From Spirochaetia bacterium UBA5763 (GTDB lineage: Bacteria > Spirochaetota > UBA4802 > UBA5550): 64,000 nucleotides of DNA. The notes under the pieces are model-generated. The model ran no database searches. It saw only the letters and a program-made list of their open reading frames with translations, and had not been told where the DNA came from. A program made the translations under genes and the position numbers. Shown piece by piece: positions 16,890 through 26,613 of this stretch (position 1 is its first letter; every line of letters starts with the position of its first letter). The DNA is taken from positions 238,058-302,057 of the forward strand of contig DIEX01000031.1 in the NCBI GenBank assembly GCA_002418835.1, given 5' to 3'.

Positions 16890-17078
16890 CTATTCATTTT
16901 CTTCATTCCTGGTAAAAAATGAATCTTTAATATAAATCACAATAAATGCGGTTATAGTCAACACCGTTATCCCAAGCCATATTGTTCTGCTTATTTTAAA
17001 AACTGTGTAATAGTTTCCCATAAAAACTATTGTAGTGATTGAAGCTAATGTGAATAAAACAACTCCCATTGGACTCAT
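16890..17078 (-). CDS. Small two-helix membrane protein
   Basis: The 62-residue product has two hydrophobic segments (about 4-24 and 33-51), a short loop (NYYTVFKISR) and a charged tail (KDSFFTRNEENE). A good ribosome site (TGGAGAAC) lies just before the ATG, which supports a real gene despite its size. It ends at the bidirectional terminator. I recognise no family. Confidence 0.6.
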   Translation of the reverse strand: MSPMGVVLFTLASITTIVFMGNYYTVFKISRTIWLGITVLTITAFIVIYIKDSFFTRNEENE

Positions 17079-17201
17079 AAGTTCTCCATATTATAATTTT
17101 AAATTTTCAGATAAATACCGAATATCAATCGGGCCCTCTGCCGGAATGTTATCCTGTTGAATAACTGATATTGTAAGATGAGGGTATGAAAAGATGGAGA
17201 A

Positions 17202-17534
17202 TCAGGTGAAGGTACTTTTACTCCAGCGAGGAAATTTTGTTTTAAGTGAACGGAAATTTAAATACATTTCTGTTCGATAACAGATACTGTCTGATGGTTT
17301 ACATATTGTATATAAAGATTTCTGTTTAGGATGAATGCTGATGTTGAGGTTTTTTGTGCTGCTTTTAACCTGAACAGCGGATGACGCGTTATCTGTTATA
17401 TTACCTGCGACTTCGCTTTTATTCTGACCGTTTAAGTTTAAATATTCTGTGGTGAGAATGTTTATAAGGGGATTGAGGTTCAGAAGAATTACCAGAACCG
17501 CAATCCCGTTTAGTTTTAAAAACAGCTCAGCCAT
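17202..17534 (-). CDS. Hypothetical protein downstream of ilvD
   Basis: A 110-residue ORF beginning 18 bases after the ilvD stop. An N-terminal hydrophobic stretch (FLKLNGIAVLVILLNLNPLI) could be a membrane anchor; the rest is polar and basic near the end. There is no clear ribosome site and no family resemblance, so it may be spurious or a poorly conserved exported protein. Confidence 0.35.
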   Translation of the reverse strand: MAELFLKLNGIAVLVILLNLNPLINILTTEYLNLNGQNKSEVAGNITDNASSAVQVKSSTKNLNISIHPKQKSLYTICKPSDSICYRTEMYLNFRSLKTKFPRWSKSTFT

Positions 17535-17552
17535 TGTGCAGAGAAAACCGGC

Positions 17553-19394
17553 TTACTGTTCGTCAGGAAGCTTTCTGACAGCACCCCTGTCAGCTGAGGT
17601 CGCAAGCAGCGCGTAAGTCTGAAGTGCTTTTGATAATTGTCTGTCTCTTCCGGCAGGTTTAAATGCACCTTTGCCTTTCGCAGTTTCAGAAGTTCTTCTT
17701 TTGTTCAGCTCATCCTCAGAAACAAGAACATTCATTTTCCTTTCCGGAATATTTATCTCGATAATGTCTCCATCTTTTATTAGCGCAATATTGCCCCCTG
17801 CGGCTGCTTCGGGGGAGACGTGTCCTATTGACAGACCCGCTGTGCCTCCCGAAAACCTTCCGTCTGTAAGAAGTGCGCACTCTTTACCCATGTGCATTGA
17901 CTTTATATATGAAGTAGGGTAGAGCATCTCCTGCATACCGGGTCCCCCTTTGGGCCCTTCATACCTGATTACAACTACATCTCCTGATTTAACTTTTCCG
18001 CCAAGGATACCGTCACAGGCATCCTCCTGGGAGTCGAATACTTTTGCTGTACCGCTGAATTTAAAAATTGAGGGGTCTACTCCCGCTGTTTTAACAATAG
18101 ATCCGTTAAGAGCTATGTTTCCGAAGAGAACAGCAAGGCCTCCGTCTTTATTGTAGCAATTTTCTATATTCCTTATACAGCCATTAGCCCTGTCAGTATC
18201 AAGGGCTTCAAACACCGTGTCCTGAGATGCAAGTTTAAGATTTCTCCCTTTTCTGCCTGGGGCGCTGCTGTAAATTGTTTTTGCTTCAGGGAGAGCACTG
18301 TTCCTCATAATGTCGTAATTATCAAGGGTCTCTTTGAGAGATCCGGAATCCACACGTTTTACAGATGTGTTGATGAGCCCTGCTCTGTCCAGCTCGCCGT
18401 AAATAGCCATTATACCACCTGCGCGGTTTACATCCTCCATGTGGTAGTGTGAACTTGGCGCGACTTTACAGAGATTCGGTACTTTACGTGAAAGCCTGTC
18501 TATATCCTGCATAGTAAAATCCACCTCGGCAGCATCAGCAACTGCAAGAAGATGCAGAACAGTATTCGTTGATCCACCCATGGCTATATCGAGGGACATG
18601 GCATTAAGGAAAGCTTCCTTTGTAGCTATAGAACGGGGGAGTACAGATGAATTTCCTTTTTCATAATATTCATAGGCATTTTTCACTATAAGTTTTGCCG
18701 CTTTTTCAGCCATTTTTCTTCGAGTGGCATGTGTTGCGACTACAGTTCCGTTTCCCGGAAGACCGAGGCCCAGTGCTTCTGTAAGGGAGTTCATTGAATT
18801 CGCGGTAAACATTCCGGAACAGGATCCGCATGTAGGGCATGCTACTTTTTCGAGTTCAGAAATAAAGGAGTCCGGTACGGATGGATCTGCACTCATTACC
18901 ATCGCATCAATAAGATCGTATTTTTTTCCATCATGAATCCCCGCCTCCATAGGGCCGCCGGATACAAATACTGTGGGAATATTAATTCTCATGGCTGCCA
19001 TTAGCATCCCCGGAATTATTTTATCACAGTTAGGTATACATATAATTGCATCTACCATATGGGCATTGCACATATATTCAACGCTGTCTGCGATCAGTTC
19101 GCGGGAGGGGAGAGAGTACAGCATCCCGTTGTGTCCCATAGCAATACCGTCATCAATTGCGATTGTATTAAATTCAGGCGCAAAACAGCCTTCAGCTTCG
19201 ATTAATGATTTAATTATTCTGCCCATTTCGTTAAGGTGCACATGTCCCGGTACAAGTTCGGTGAATGAATTAACAATTGCAATGATCGGTTTTCCGAACT
19301 GTTCCTCTTTCATCCCGTTTGCACGCCACAGGCTGCGCGCTCCGGCCATTCGTCTCCCCTGTGTGGAAACTGTGCTTCTTAATTGTATACTCAT
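17553..19394 (-). CDS. ilvD: Dihydroxy-acid dehydratase
   Basis: IlvD dehydrates 2,3-dihydroxy-isovalerate and the 3-methylvalerate homologue to 2-oxo acids in branched-chain amino acid synthesis, using an Fe-S cluster. The 613-residue product has the usual length. Cluster ligands are visible in PNCDKIIPGM (Cys 123) and ACPTCGSCSGMFTANSMN, and LTDGRFSGGTAGLSIGHVSPEA is the conserved C-terminal block. ATG 19394 is chosen because AAGGAG stands 6 bases before it and the mature protein starts MSIQLRS; an in-frame extension to 19472 lacks support. No other ilv gene is nearby. Confidence 0.97.
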   Translation of the reverse strand: MSIQLRSTVSTQGRRMAGARSLWRANGMKEEQFGKPIIAIVNSFTELVPGHVHLNEMGRIIKSLIEAEGCFAPEFNTIAIDDGIAMGHNGMLYSLPSRELIADSVEYMCNAHMVDAIICIPNCDKIIPGMLMAAMRINIPTVFVSGGPMEAGIHDGKKYDLIDAMVMSADPSVPDSFISELEKVACPTCGSCSGMFTANSMNSLTEALGLGLPGNGTVVATHATRRKMAEKAAKLIVKNAYEYYEKGNSSVLPRSIATKEAFLNAMSLDIAMGGSTNTVLHLLAVADAAEVDFTMQDIDRLSRKVPNLCKVAPSSHYHMEDVNRAGGIMAIYGELDRAGLINTSVKRVDSGSLKETLDNYDIMRNSALPEAKTIYSSAPGRKGRNLKLASQDTVFEALDTDRANGCIRNIENCYNKDGGLAVLFGNIALNGSIVKTAGVDPSIFKFSGTAKVFDSQEDACDGILGGKVKSGDVVVIRYEGPKGGPGMQEMLYPTSYIKSMHMGKECALLTDGRFSGGTAGLSIGHVSPEAAAGGNIALIKDGDIIEINIPERKMNVLVSEDELNKRRTSETAKGKGAFKPAGRDRQLSKALQTYALLATSADRGAVRKLPDEQ

Positions 19395-19541
19395 GAGGGG
19401 CTCCTTTATATAAGTTGAAAATTTTACTTTTTTTAACGTGAAAATAAATAATCCCGATAAATCATGTGTCAAGTTTAATATTCCGGTTTAAAAAATTATA
19501 AGCCTGAATTGTGGTAGAGAAAATAGCTGTATGGGAAGCTG

Positions 19542-22500
19542 TTATAAACCGTTGATGGCTTTCAGCACATCTTCAATAACATAGGGTTTTGAGAGTATGC
19601 CGCTGAATCCGTAATCCCTGTAATTCGCCAGTACCGGGTTGTCTGAGTAACCGCTGCTTACGATTGCTTTTACATTCGGGTCTATATCACGAAGAATTTT
19701 AACTGTCTCTTTCCCTCCCATACCGTTATAAATTGTGAGGTCAAGAATTATGTAATCGAAGGGTGAGCCTGATTCGAGATTCTCCTTGTATAAGGCGATG
19801 GCTTCTTCACCGGTTTTTGCGGTGGACACTGTAAAGCCGTGATACTTCAGCATTTTTACAAGAACTTCGAGAATGTACTCTTCATCATCCATAATAAGAA
19901 CGGAACCGCCTGACGCAGCTTTAATAGTTTTAATACTGATTTCAGTTTCATCAGGTTTTTCGCCGGAAGTTCTTATATAGACTTCAAAGGTTGTTCCTTC
20001 ATTTTCACTGGATTCTACACGGATATAGCCTCTGTGTTTTTTTATTATTGAATAGGTGCTTGTAAGCCCGAAGCCCGTGCCGTTCGATTTAGTCGTGAAG
20101 AACGGGTCAAATATTTTATTCAGATTTTTACGGGGTATACCGCTTCCGGTATCAGCAATTTTTATCAGGATAAACTGGCCTGTTTTAAGGGGTATTTCAG
20201 GCGGCAGGGAACCTGATTTCTTTATATCGATTGAGAGTGTGCCGCCGTCAGGCATCGCCTGTATTGCATTGATAAGCAGATTGTTAATTGCCTGGCTCAT
20301 CTGGTTCGGATCAATCAGAGCTGTCGGGAGGTTCTCATCTATTTGAAGTTCAGTTTTAATGGTGTTATTTTTTACAATAAATTTAATGGATTCCTTTACC
20401 AGTTCATCAAGCGGGTATGGTTTCATAACCGGCGTACCGCCCTTCGCGAATGTAAGCAGCTGTTTAGTGAGGCCGGTTGCTCTTTCAACAGCTCTGCCTA
20501 TGTCGCTTAACGAATCAGACACACCGGCAGGGATGTCGCAGGTGTTGTTGAGCAGAGACACATTGGCTGATATACCTGTAAGAAGATTATTGAAGTCGTG
20601 AGCTATCCCTCCTGCCAGTATCCCGATGGATTCAAGTTTGCTCATTTTTATCAGCTCGTTATCTATACGGCTTTTTATTGTAATATCACGGAGAGCAAGA
20701 ACAATTCCAATGGGGGTTTCATGTAGTTTGATCACTGAACTGTTCAGTTCAACAATTCTTTCATTATTTTCACTGTCATATAGTTTGAACGGGACACCGA
20801 TATTTGAGAAATTATATTTATCACTTACAGAGCCGAGGGTTTCGAACAACAGTTCCTTTGAAGTTTCGTCACTGAGTCTCAGTATGTCTCTTATGTGCCT
20901 CCCTATTGCATCAGGAACTTTTATACCTGTAAGCTCCTCTGCGACACGGTTTATTAAAAATACTTTACCGCCGGTGTCATAGGATATTACACCATCACCG
21001 ATTGAAGTGAGAGTCGCAGAGAGGTATTCCTTCTCCTTTTCCAGTTCACTGTTTGCAACAACAAGATTATTCTGGGCTGAAAGAAGTTCATTGTTAAGTG
21101 TTTCAACCTTCCGGAACTGTGATTGGATTTCAATGTATTGTTCCTGTATTTTAAGTGTGGCTTTCTTTATTGAGGAGATGTCTGATAATATCATCAGAAT
21201 TCCCTGATGCCTCCCCGCAGATACAGGGGAGAGAGATACAATTACAGAGACTCTGTCGCCGTTTTTTGTCTGCAACGTATGCTCGAATCTTGCGTGGTTA
21301 ATACTCCCTGATGAAAGCTCATTTATTATTCTATGCATATCTGTGTTTGATGCCGTATTATCAGGGAAAAAATCAAAAAGTTTTGTGGCATAGTATTCTG
21401 ATTCTGAATACCCGGATATCTTTATCATATTTTTATTCGCGTATGCAGGGGTTCCATTAATATAAAAAACGATGGCATCGTGGGCTGTTTCAAAAAAGAG
21501 CCTGTATCGTTCTTCAGATTCTTTCAACGTTCCAAGCACCATCTCGTTATCACGGCGGAGAGAGTTGAGTTTATCAGCAACTCCTACAGATAAGAAAAAT
21601 AAACCTGTGGCAAGACTTATCTGAAAGCTCCATGCAGCGATAAAACTTTCACTGATAAATCCGAAACTCCGCAGGGAGAGAAGAATGTCCCCAAGTGAGA
21701 AGAAGAACCATGAACCAAAAAAATAGAGAGCGAGCCTTCTTTTAATAAAAAACATAGGGAAAAGTACAAAGAAAATTATAAACAGAGAAATGGCAAATGT
21801 CATAAATACAGAAATTCGTGTAGATACGGAATATGATAGAAAGAGGATTATTAAAGACATCGGAATTGAAATAAAAAGCAGTGTCATTAGTATAAAATGG
21901 GATCTTTTCAGATTAACTCTGGTGTTAAAGTAAAGGATTGTAAACCATAGCATGCTGATTATTCCTAAAAATATGAAAAACGGATGACTGAAATTCCCCC
22001 ACCATTGCATATCCGGCCATAGGTATTTTTTTGCCAGTCCGTTGTGTACAAAGGTAAACATCAGGCATGAAAAAATCAGCGAGGAAAGAGCTATGTATAC
22101 TTTATCCCTTGTTGATATAAAAATAATCAGGCTGTAAAAAAGGAGAGCCAGCATTATTCCGTAAAACAGCCAGAGTATTGATACAGTCTGAAAAGCAATT
22201 CTGCCGAAAGACTGGAAATCCCATGCTCTGAATTTAGCTACAATGGATCCCTCACTTTTAATCCTGATATAAACTGCTGATGAGCCGGGATCAGAGATCA
22301 CTTGTGAGATAAAATTATAATACTCGTATGGCATATTAGCAAATGGAAGACGGTCACCGGAATGTATTACTTCGTAACCGAATTCTGCAGGTATATAAAT
22401 TGAAATGTAATCAAGGATGGGGTATTGAGATTCAAAAAGCCATTTCTTTTTTTCTGCGGATTTATTCAGAATATTCAGCTTAAACCAGAATGATGAATCT

Positions 22501-22736
22501 GAGTATCCGATGTTTACGGAGTCTTCATGAAGGGTTTTGAACATGGACTCGGGGATAGTTTTTATCTCTTCAAAAGTTTTACTGCTTTCCTTGTCCTCGT
22601 AATAAAGAATGGAATCAGCTAATGCTCTGCCAATCATAGAGTCTCTTAATACAAATTCAGCATGGAGAGGTTGAACTGAAAAAACTATAAGTGTTAACAG
22701 GGCTGAAGAGATAATATATTTTATATTGACATTCAT
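19542..22736 (-). CDS. 7TMR-DISM hybrid histidine kinase with REC domain
   Basis: The 1064-residue membrane sensor has, in order: signal peptide (1-26), periplasmic 7TMR-DISMED2-type domain (about 35-165), seven membrane helices (about 180-388), PAS (405-520), coiled coil, PAS (575-690), HisKA with phospho-accepting His713 in GGIAHDFNN, HATPase (805-920; DTGSGIP, GTGFGLT), and a C-terminal receiver (945-1064) with Asp999. DISMED2 domains resemble carbohydrate-binding folds and are thought to sense small extracellular ligands. The attached receiver implies either a phosphorelay or self-control. It is a single gene, divergent from the GerMN gene; no dedicated response regulator is adjacent. Confidence 0.92.
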   Translation of the reverse strand: MNVNIKYIISSALLTLIVFSVQPLHAEFVLRDSMIGRALADSILYYEDKESSKTFEEIKTIPESMFKTLHEDSVNIGYSDSSFWFKLNILNKSAEKKKWLFESQYPILDYISIYIPAEFGYEVIHSGDRLPFANMPYEYYNFISQVISDPGSSAVYIRIKSEGSIVAKFRAWDFQSFGRIAFQTVSILWLFYGIMLALLFYSLIIFISTRDKVYIALSSLIFSCLMFTFVHNGLAKKYLWPDMQWWGNFSHPFFIFLGIISMLWFTILYFNTRVNLKRSHFILMTLLFISIPMSLIILFLSYSVSTRISVFMTFAISLFIIFFVLFPMFFIKRRLALYFFGSWFFFSLGDILLSLRSFGFISESFIAAWSFQISLATGLFFLSVGVADKLNSLRRDNEMVLGTLKESEERYRLFFETAHDAIVFYINGTPAYANKNMIKISGYSESEYYATKLFDFFPDNTASNTDMHRIINELSSGSINHARFEHTLQTKNGDRVSVIVSLSPVSAGRHQGILMILSDISSIKKATLKIQEQYIEIQSQFRKVETLNNELLSAQNNLVVANSELEKEKEYLSATLTSIGDGVISYDTGGKVFLINRVAEELTGIKVPDAIGRHIRDILRLSDETSKELLFETLGSVSDKYNFSNIGVPFKLYDSENNERIVELNSSVIKLHETPIGIVLALRDITIKSRIDNELIKMSKLESIGILAGGIAHDFNNLLTGISANVSLLNNTCDIPAGVSDSLSDIGRAVERATGLTKQLLTFAKGGTPVMKPYPLDELVKESIKFIVKNNTIKTELQIDENLPTALIDPNQMSQAINNLLINAIQAMPDGGTLSIDIKKSGSLPPEIPLKTGQFILIKIADTGSGIPRKNLNKIFDPFFTTKSNGTGFGLTSTYSIIKKHRGYIRVESSENEGTTFEVYIRTSGEKPDETEISIKTIKAASGGSVLIMDDEEYILEVLVKMLKYHGFTVSTAKTGEEAIALYKENLESGSPFDYIILDLTIYNGMGGKETVKILRDIDPNVKAIVSSGYSDNPVLANYRDYGFSGILSKPYVIEDVLKAINGL

Positions 22737-22835
22737 ATGCTGTTGATTAAATCTAATTTTAGCGTAGACCCTATTTAAAAATACAGTTTTAATTATTAAT
22801 AAAAAGAATCAAGTGATTAATTGGAAAGGATAAAG

Positions 22836-23621
22836 ATGCCTGCGGAAAAAAAAAGTAAATCTGTAAAAAAAACAGCAGCCGCAAAAGGTTCAAAAAAGAG
22901 CCAGGTACAGAAAAAACAGGCCGCTTCGGGTGGTAATAATACAGCTTTTTTTATGCTTGTTATCATAATTCTGGTGACTATTATTGTTCTGATGTTTAAC
23001 AGGTTTTATGATAAAGGGAAACTTAAATTTCCCGATTTCGCCAAAATGATCCCTGCTGCGGATGATCCTAAAGAAAAAAAAGCTGAACCGCAGAAAGAGA
23101 AAACTCCGGAAAAATTCAAACCTGAACAGAAAGAGCAAACCGGAAAAGATGAGTTGTTAAAAGACCCTGCGGCAAATGGGGAAGACAGAAGGGGGGATAA
23201 GCCTGCTGATATCCGGAAGGATGTGTCAGTTTATCTCCTTAAGCTTGACGAGAAAACAGAAAGAATATATCTGAGCCCTGTGAAAAGAACTGTCACAGAA
23301 AAAGATATACTTGCATCTGCTCTCGAAAATCTTATCAAAGGTCCCACTCCGTATGAGAAGGAGAGGGGGTTTATAACAGCTGTACCGGCAGGGCTGAAAA
23401 TACGCGGTATTGCGGTAAACGGTAAAACTGCAGAAATCGATTTTAACAGCGCCATAGAGGAGGGTGCAGCCGGTGACATACTTCTGAAGAGGGTGCAGCA
23501 GATAGTTTATACATCAACACAGTTTGACTCGGTGAACAGTATTATCATAAAGATAAACGGGCAGAGAAGGAAAAGTATGGGGAGTGACGGTTTCTCGATT
23601 GGCGGGCCTCTGAAAAGGTAA
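22836..23621 (+). CDS. Membrane-anchored GerMN-domain protein
   Basis: The 261-residue product starts with a Lys/Ala-rich cytoplasmic segment, has one membrane helix (about residues 42-60), a charged Lys/Glu/Pro linker (about 75-125), then a GerMN domain (about 130-255; KDILASALENLIKGPTPYE, AEIDFNSAI, VQQIVYTSTQF). GerMN domains are known from GerM and LpqB and are thought to bind at the cell envelope. ATG 22836 has AAGGA 6 bases before it; TTG 22821 does not. The CYTH gene follows after one base, so the two are cotranslated. Confidence 0.82.
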   Translation: MPAEKKSKSVKKTAAAKGSKKSQVQKKQAASGGNNTAFFMLVIIILVTIIVLMFNRFYDKGKLKFPDFAKMIPAADDPKEKKAEPQKEKTPEKFKPEQKEQTGKDELLKDPAANGEDRRGDKPADIRKDVSVYLLKLDEKTERIYLSPVKRTVTEKDILASALENLIKGPTPYEKERGFITAVPAGLKIRGIAVNGKTAEIDFNSAIEEGAAGDILLKRVQQIVYTSTQFDSVNSIIIKINGQRRKSMGSDGFSIGGPLKR

Positions 23622-23622
23622 T

Positions 23623-24150
23623 ATGATGAGTGATAAGCTGGAAATCGAAATAAAATGCTATTGTGATTCACCCGGAGAGATCGAGTCCCGAATTAAATCA
23701 ACCGGTGCTGAGTATGTTGAGACACGTTCAGAGTCGGATGTATACTTCAATCACCCGGCAAGGGACTTTGCTCTGACAGATGAAGCTCTCCGCCTGCGCA
23801 GGGTTAATGACGGCTGTAAAATTACATACAAAGGACCGAAGTTAAGTAAAACAACAAAGGCCCGCGTTGAGCATGAAACTACTGCGGGTGATTTTGATGA
23901 AATAAGGAATATAATTCTGAGCCTCGGTTTTGTTGAGAGTGGTGTGATAGAGAAGGAAAGAAAAATTTACTCTCTCGGTGAATCAGAGATCAGCATTGAT
24001 GATGTTAAAGGACTCGGTGTTTTTGTTGAAATTGAAATAATCGGCGAGCTTAAGGAAGAGATTGAGAAGGAGCTTTTTGATACAGCAGCTAAACTCGGAC
24101 TTACAAAGTTTGAGAGAAGATCATACCTGGAACTGAAATATTTTTCGTAA
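23623..24150 (+). CDS. CYTH-domain protein (class IV adenylate cyclase/thiamine-triphosphatase type)
   Basis: The 175-residue CYTH protein has the N-terminal ExExK motif (E7, E9, K11 in LEIEIKC) and basic/acidic tunnel residues (ALRLRRVNDGCKITYKGPK; ERKIYSLGESEISIDDVKGL; GVFVEIEIIG). CYTH enzymes handle triphosphate substrates at a metal centre. Members closest to CyaB/archaeal CyaB-like proteins are variously adenylate cyclases or triphosphatases, and sequence alone does not separate them. A cyclase role would be notable given the cNMP-binding fusion at 2.0-3.8 kb, but the two are not linked. Confidence 0.85.
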   Translation: MMSDKLEIEIKCYCDSPGEIESRIKSTGAEYVETRSESDVYFNHPARDFALTDEALRLRRVNDGCKITYKGPKLSKTTKARVEHETTAGDFDEIRNIILSLGFVESGVIEKERKIYSLGESEISIDDVKGLGVFVEIEIIGELKEEIEKELFDTAAKLGLTKFERRSYLELKYFS

Positions 24151-24190
24151 CCTCACCCCCGGCCCTCTCCTTGAAGAGAGGGGAGTAAGG
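24151..24190. repeat. CCTCACCCCCGGCC-type interspersed palindromic repeat fragment
   Basis: The block starts CCTCACCCCCGGCC and contains CCCTCTC (24163-24169) pairing with GAGAGGG (24176-24182). This matches the consensus I know for a very widespread intergenic palindrome in bacterial genomes. It is the most GC-rich short segment nearby and lies exactly between the convergent CYTH and pheT genes. Confidence 0.6.
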
Positions 24191-24198
24191 ATGTTTTT

Positions 24199-26595
24199 CT
24201 ACCTCAGCACATAACCTGCTTTGCCGAGATCAGCGAGTACCTTTTTCTGAAGTTCCTCGATCTCTCCAGGTTCAAGAGTTTTTTCCCTGGAAGCAAATAC
24301 AATCTTTATTGAAACAGATTTTTTGTCTTCCGGAATCTGGGCTCCCTGGTAAACTGAAACGACTGAAACTTCCTTAATTCTATTCTGGTCACTCTTCCTT
24401 ATGGTTTTAAGAATCTCTTCGCTGTATATAAATTTATCCGCAAGAAGAGATAATTCATACGGCACTTCAGGGAATTTCTGAAGTTCTTTGAATTTTACAG
24501 GTTTCTTCTCCGCGTTGAATATGGCGTCAAGATCAAGGTCGAATATTGCAGCTTTACCTGTGAATTCAAAAGTCTTTGCAGTCTCAGGGTGCACTTCAAA
24601 GATTAATCCGGAATCTTTTCCATCTATCTCTACTCTCATGGATCTTCCGGGGTGCGCGTATGGTGGAAGTGATTTTGTTTCCGGGATAAGTTTATAGTTT
24701 TTTATTCTCAATCTCTCCATAAGACCTGCTGCAACAGCTTTTGCCTCGTAGAAAAGCGGTGCAGAGGGTTTTTTCATAAAGATGGCACCGGCAGTTCTGA
24801 AGTTTTCTGAAACAAGTTCTGTAGATTTCCGGTCATCTTTAAGATAAACACGGCCAAACTCATATATATCGAAAGAGTCATGGAATCTCTGATTGTAACG
24901 TATTGCATTGATGATGTTGGGAATCATACTCCTTCTGAGCCGGTCGTGATCCCTTGATAAAGGGTTCCTGAGGCGGAGCTCTTTGTCTTCATTGATTTTA
25001 AGCATATTCAGAATATCCTCTCCGACAAAGGAGTATCCGAAAATTTCTGTCATGGAGAAAGCATTACTGAGAATATTTTTAACTTCACGCTCGAAGTATC
25101 TGAATTCATTCCTTGCAGGAGGTACGCATGGGACCATGGGAGGCTTCGGTGTGATTGTGCTGTAACCGTAAACGCGGCCCACCTCTTCAACGATGTCATC
25201 TTTCATAGAGATATCTTTAGTGGCCCGGAAATGAGGAACGTCAACTGTAAGAGTACCGTTATTATTTTTAACGCCAAATTTAAGTGAAGTAAGCACATCG
25301 ATAATATGTTTATCATCCAGTTCTTCGCCGATCATTCTCCTGATGTACTCAGTTGTCACCTCAATCCTGACAGCTTCCGGTTTCACGGGATAATCGTCAA
25401 CTATACCGCTGGTTGCTTCAGCTTCAGGTATTACCTGTTTTATCAGGTCATAACATCTGATGAGTGCATCCACAGTAATTTCAGGTGAGAGTGATTTCTC
25501 AAAACGCATTGCAGCCTCAGTCCTAGAGTCAAACCTCTGTGCTGTTTTCCTGATATTAACAGGATTGAATGTTGCAGCTTCAAGAACAATCTCTGTAGTG
25601 GATTCATCTATCTCGCTGTTGCCTCCCCCCATAACACCGGCTAATGCGATGGGGCCGCTTGCGTCAGCTATAACTATATCCTCCGGCGTAAGGCCGTGCT
25701 CACGTCCGTCAAGAGTTGTGATTTTTTCACCTTTATCCGCATAACGTACAAAGATCTCATCACCTGTGAGCTTCTTTCTGTCAAAAGCATGCATCGGTTC
25801 ACCGATCTCGGCCATAACAAAGTTTGTGATATCAACGATGTTGCTTATGGGCCTCATGCCGATAGATGTCACTGCTGCTTTAAGCCATTCGGGTGATTCT
25901 TTGATTTTAATATTTTTAACAACAAGTCCGCTGTAGCGTGGAGCAGCTTCAGGATTTTTAATAGTCACTTTCAGTTTGTCACTGTTTTGAAATTCTGCAC
26001 GAAGTGATTCATTAACCGGGCTTTTAAAGTCTCTACCCATGAGAGCCGAGATCTCCCTGGCAAAACCTATGTGTCCCCAGAGGTCAGGCCTGTGTGTGAT
26101 GGACTTGTTGTCTATATTGAGGCGCACATCGACCCGGTCGCTGTATATTTCACTCAAGGGTACGCCGATCTTTGTGTCAGTAGGGAATATTATTATCCCG
26201 CTGTGATCATCGGAAAGACCGAGTTCCCTGAGAGAGCAGAGCATGCCGTTAGACTCCACCCCTCTGATCTTTGATTTTTTTATGATGAATTCATCGCTGA
26301 ATTTAGTACCAACTGTGGCAAGAGCAACGATGTCTCCTGTTTTATGGTTTGAAGCTCCGCATACAACCTGGAGTTTCTCTTTCCCTGTGTCAACTTCGCA
26401 GAGAGTAAGCTTGTCCGCGTCGGGATGACGCTCAACTTTTGTGAGCTTTGCTGTATAGATTGTACTGAAATGACTGTTCAGATATTCAATACCTTCAATC
26501 TCCGCTGTGGACATTGTTAGCCTATCCGCAATTACCTCAGGAGTTAAACCTTTTATATCTACAATATTGCCAATTATTTTAAGTGATATCCACAT
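24199..26595 (-). CDS. pheT: Phenylalanyl-tRNA synthetase beta subunit
   Basis: The 798-residue beta subunit of the bacterial (alpha-beta)2 enzyme charges tRNA-Phe. Domains in order: N-terminal tRNA-binding OB-fold (about 40-150; VERHPDADKLTLCEVDTG), B3/B4 editing region (about 210-370; ISNIVDITNFVMAEIGEPMH), B5 (about 400-470), the catalytic-like core (about 480-680; LRNPLSRDHDRLRRSMIPN), and the ferredoxin-fold anticodon-binding domain (about 705-798; FPEVPYELSLLADK). It is complete and lies 18 bases after pheS. The bacterial type distinguishes this organism from spirochaetes such as Treponema and Borrelia, which use an archaeal-type enzyme. Confidence 0.97.
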   Translation of the reverse strand: MWISLKIIGNIVDIKGLTPEVIADRLTMSTAEIEGIEYLNSHFSTIYTAKLTKVERHPDADKLTLCEVDTGKEKLQVVCGASNHKTGDIVALATVGTKFSDEFIIKKSKIRGVESNGMLCSLRELGLSDDHSGIIIFPTDTKIGVPLSEIYSDRVDVRLNIDNKSITHRPDLWGHIGFAREISALMGRDFKSPVNESLRAEFQNSDKLKVTIKNPEAAPRYSGLVVKNIKIKESPEWLKAAVTSIGMRPISNIVDITNFVMAEIGEPMHAFDRKKLTGDEIFVRYADKGEKITTLDGREHGLTPEDIVIADASGPIALAGVMGGGNSEIDESTTEIVLEAATFNPVNIRKTAQRFDSRTEAAMRFEKSLSPEITVDALIRCYDLIKQVIPEAEATSGIVDDYPVKPEAVRIEVTTEYIRRMIGEELDDKHIIDVLTSLKFGVKNNNGTLTVDVPHFRATKDISMKDDIVEEVGRVYGYSTITPKPPMVPCVPPARNEFRYFEREVKNILSNAFSMTEIFGYSFVGEDILNMLKINEDKELRLRNPLSRDHDRLRRSMIPNIINAIRYNQRFHDSFDIYEFGRVYLKDDRKSTELVSENFRTAGAIFMKKPSAPLFYEAKAVAAGLMERLRIKNYKLIPETKSLPPYAHPGRSMRVEIDGKDSGLIFEVHPETAKTFEFTGKAAIFDLDLDAIFNAEKKPVKFKELQKFPEVPYELSLLADKFIYSEEILKTIRKSDQNRIKEVSVVSVYQGAQIPEDKKSVSIKIVFASREKTLEPGEIEELQKKVLADLGKAGYVLR

Positions 26596-26613
26596 TTTCT
26601 TTTCCCCGGAATA

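Noticed and set aside
17202..17534. Possible third protein in an ilvD operon with a metabolic role
   Set aside because: No ribosome site and no resemblance to ilv or leu proteins. Kept only as a low-confidence hypothetical.
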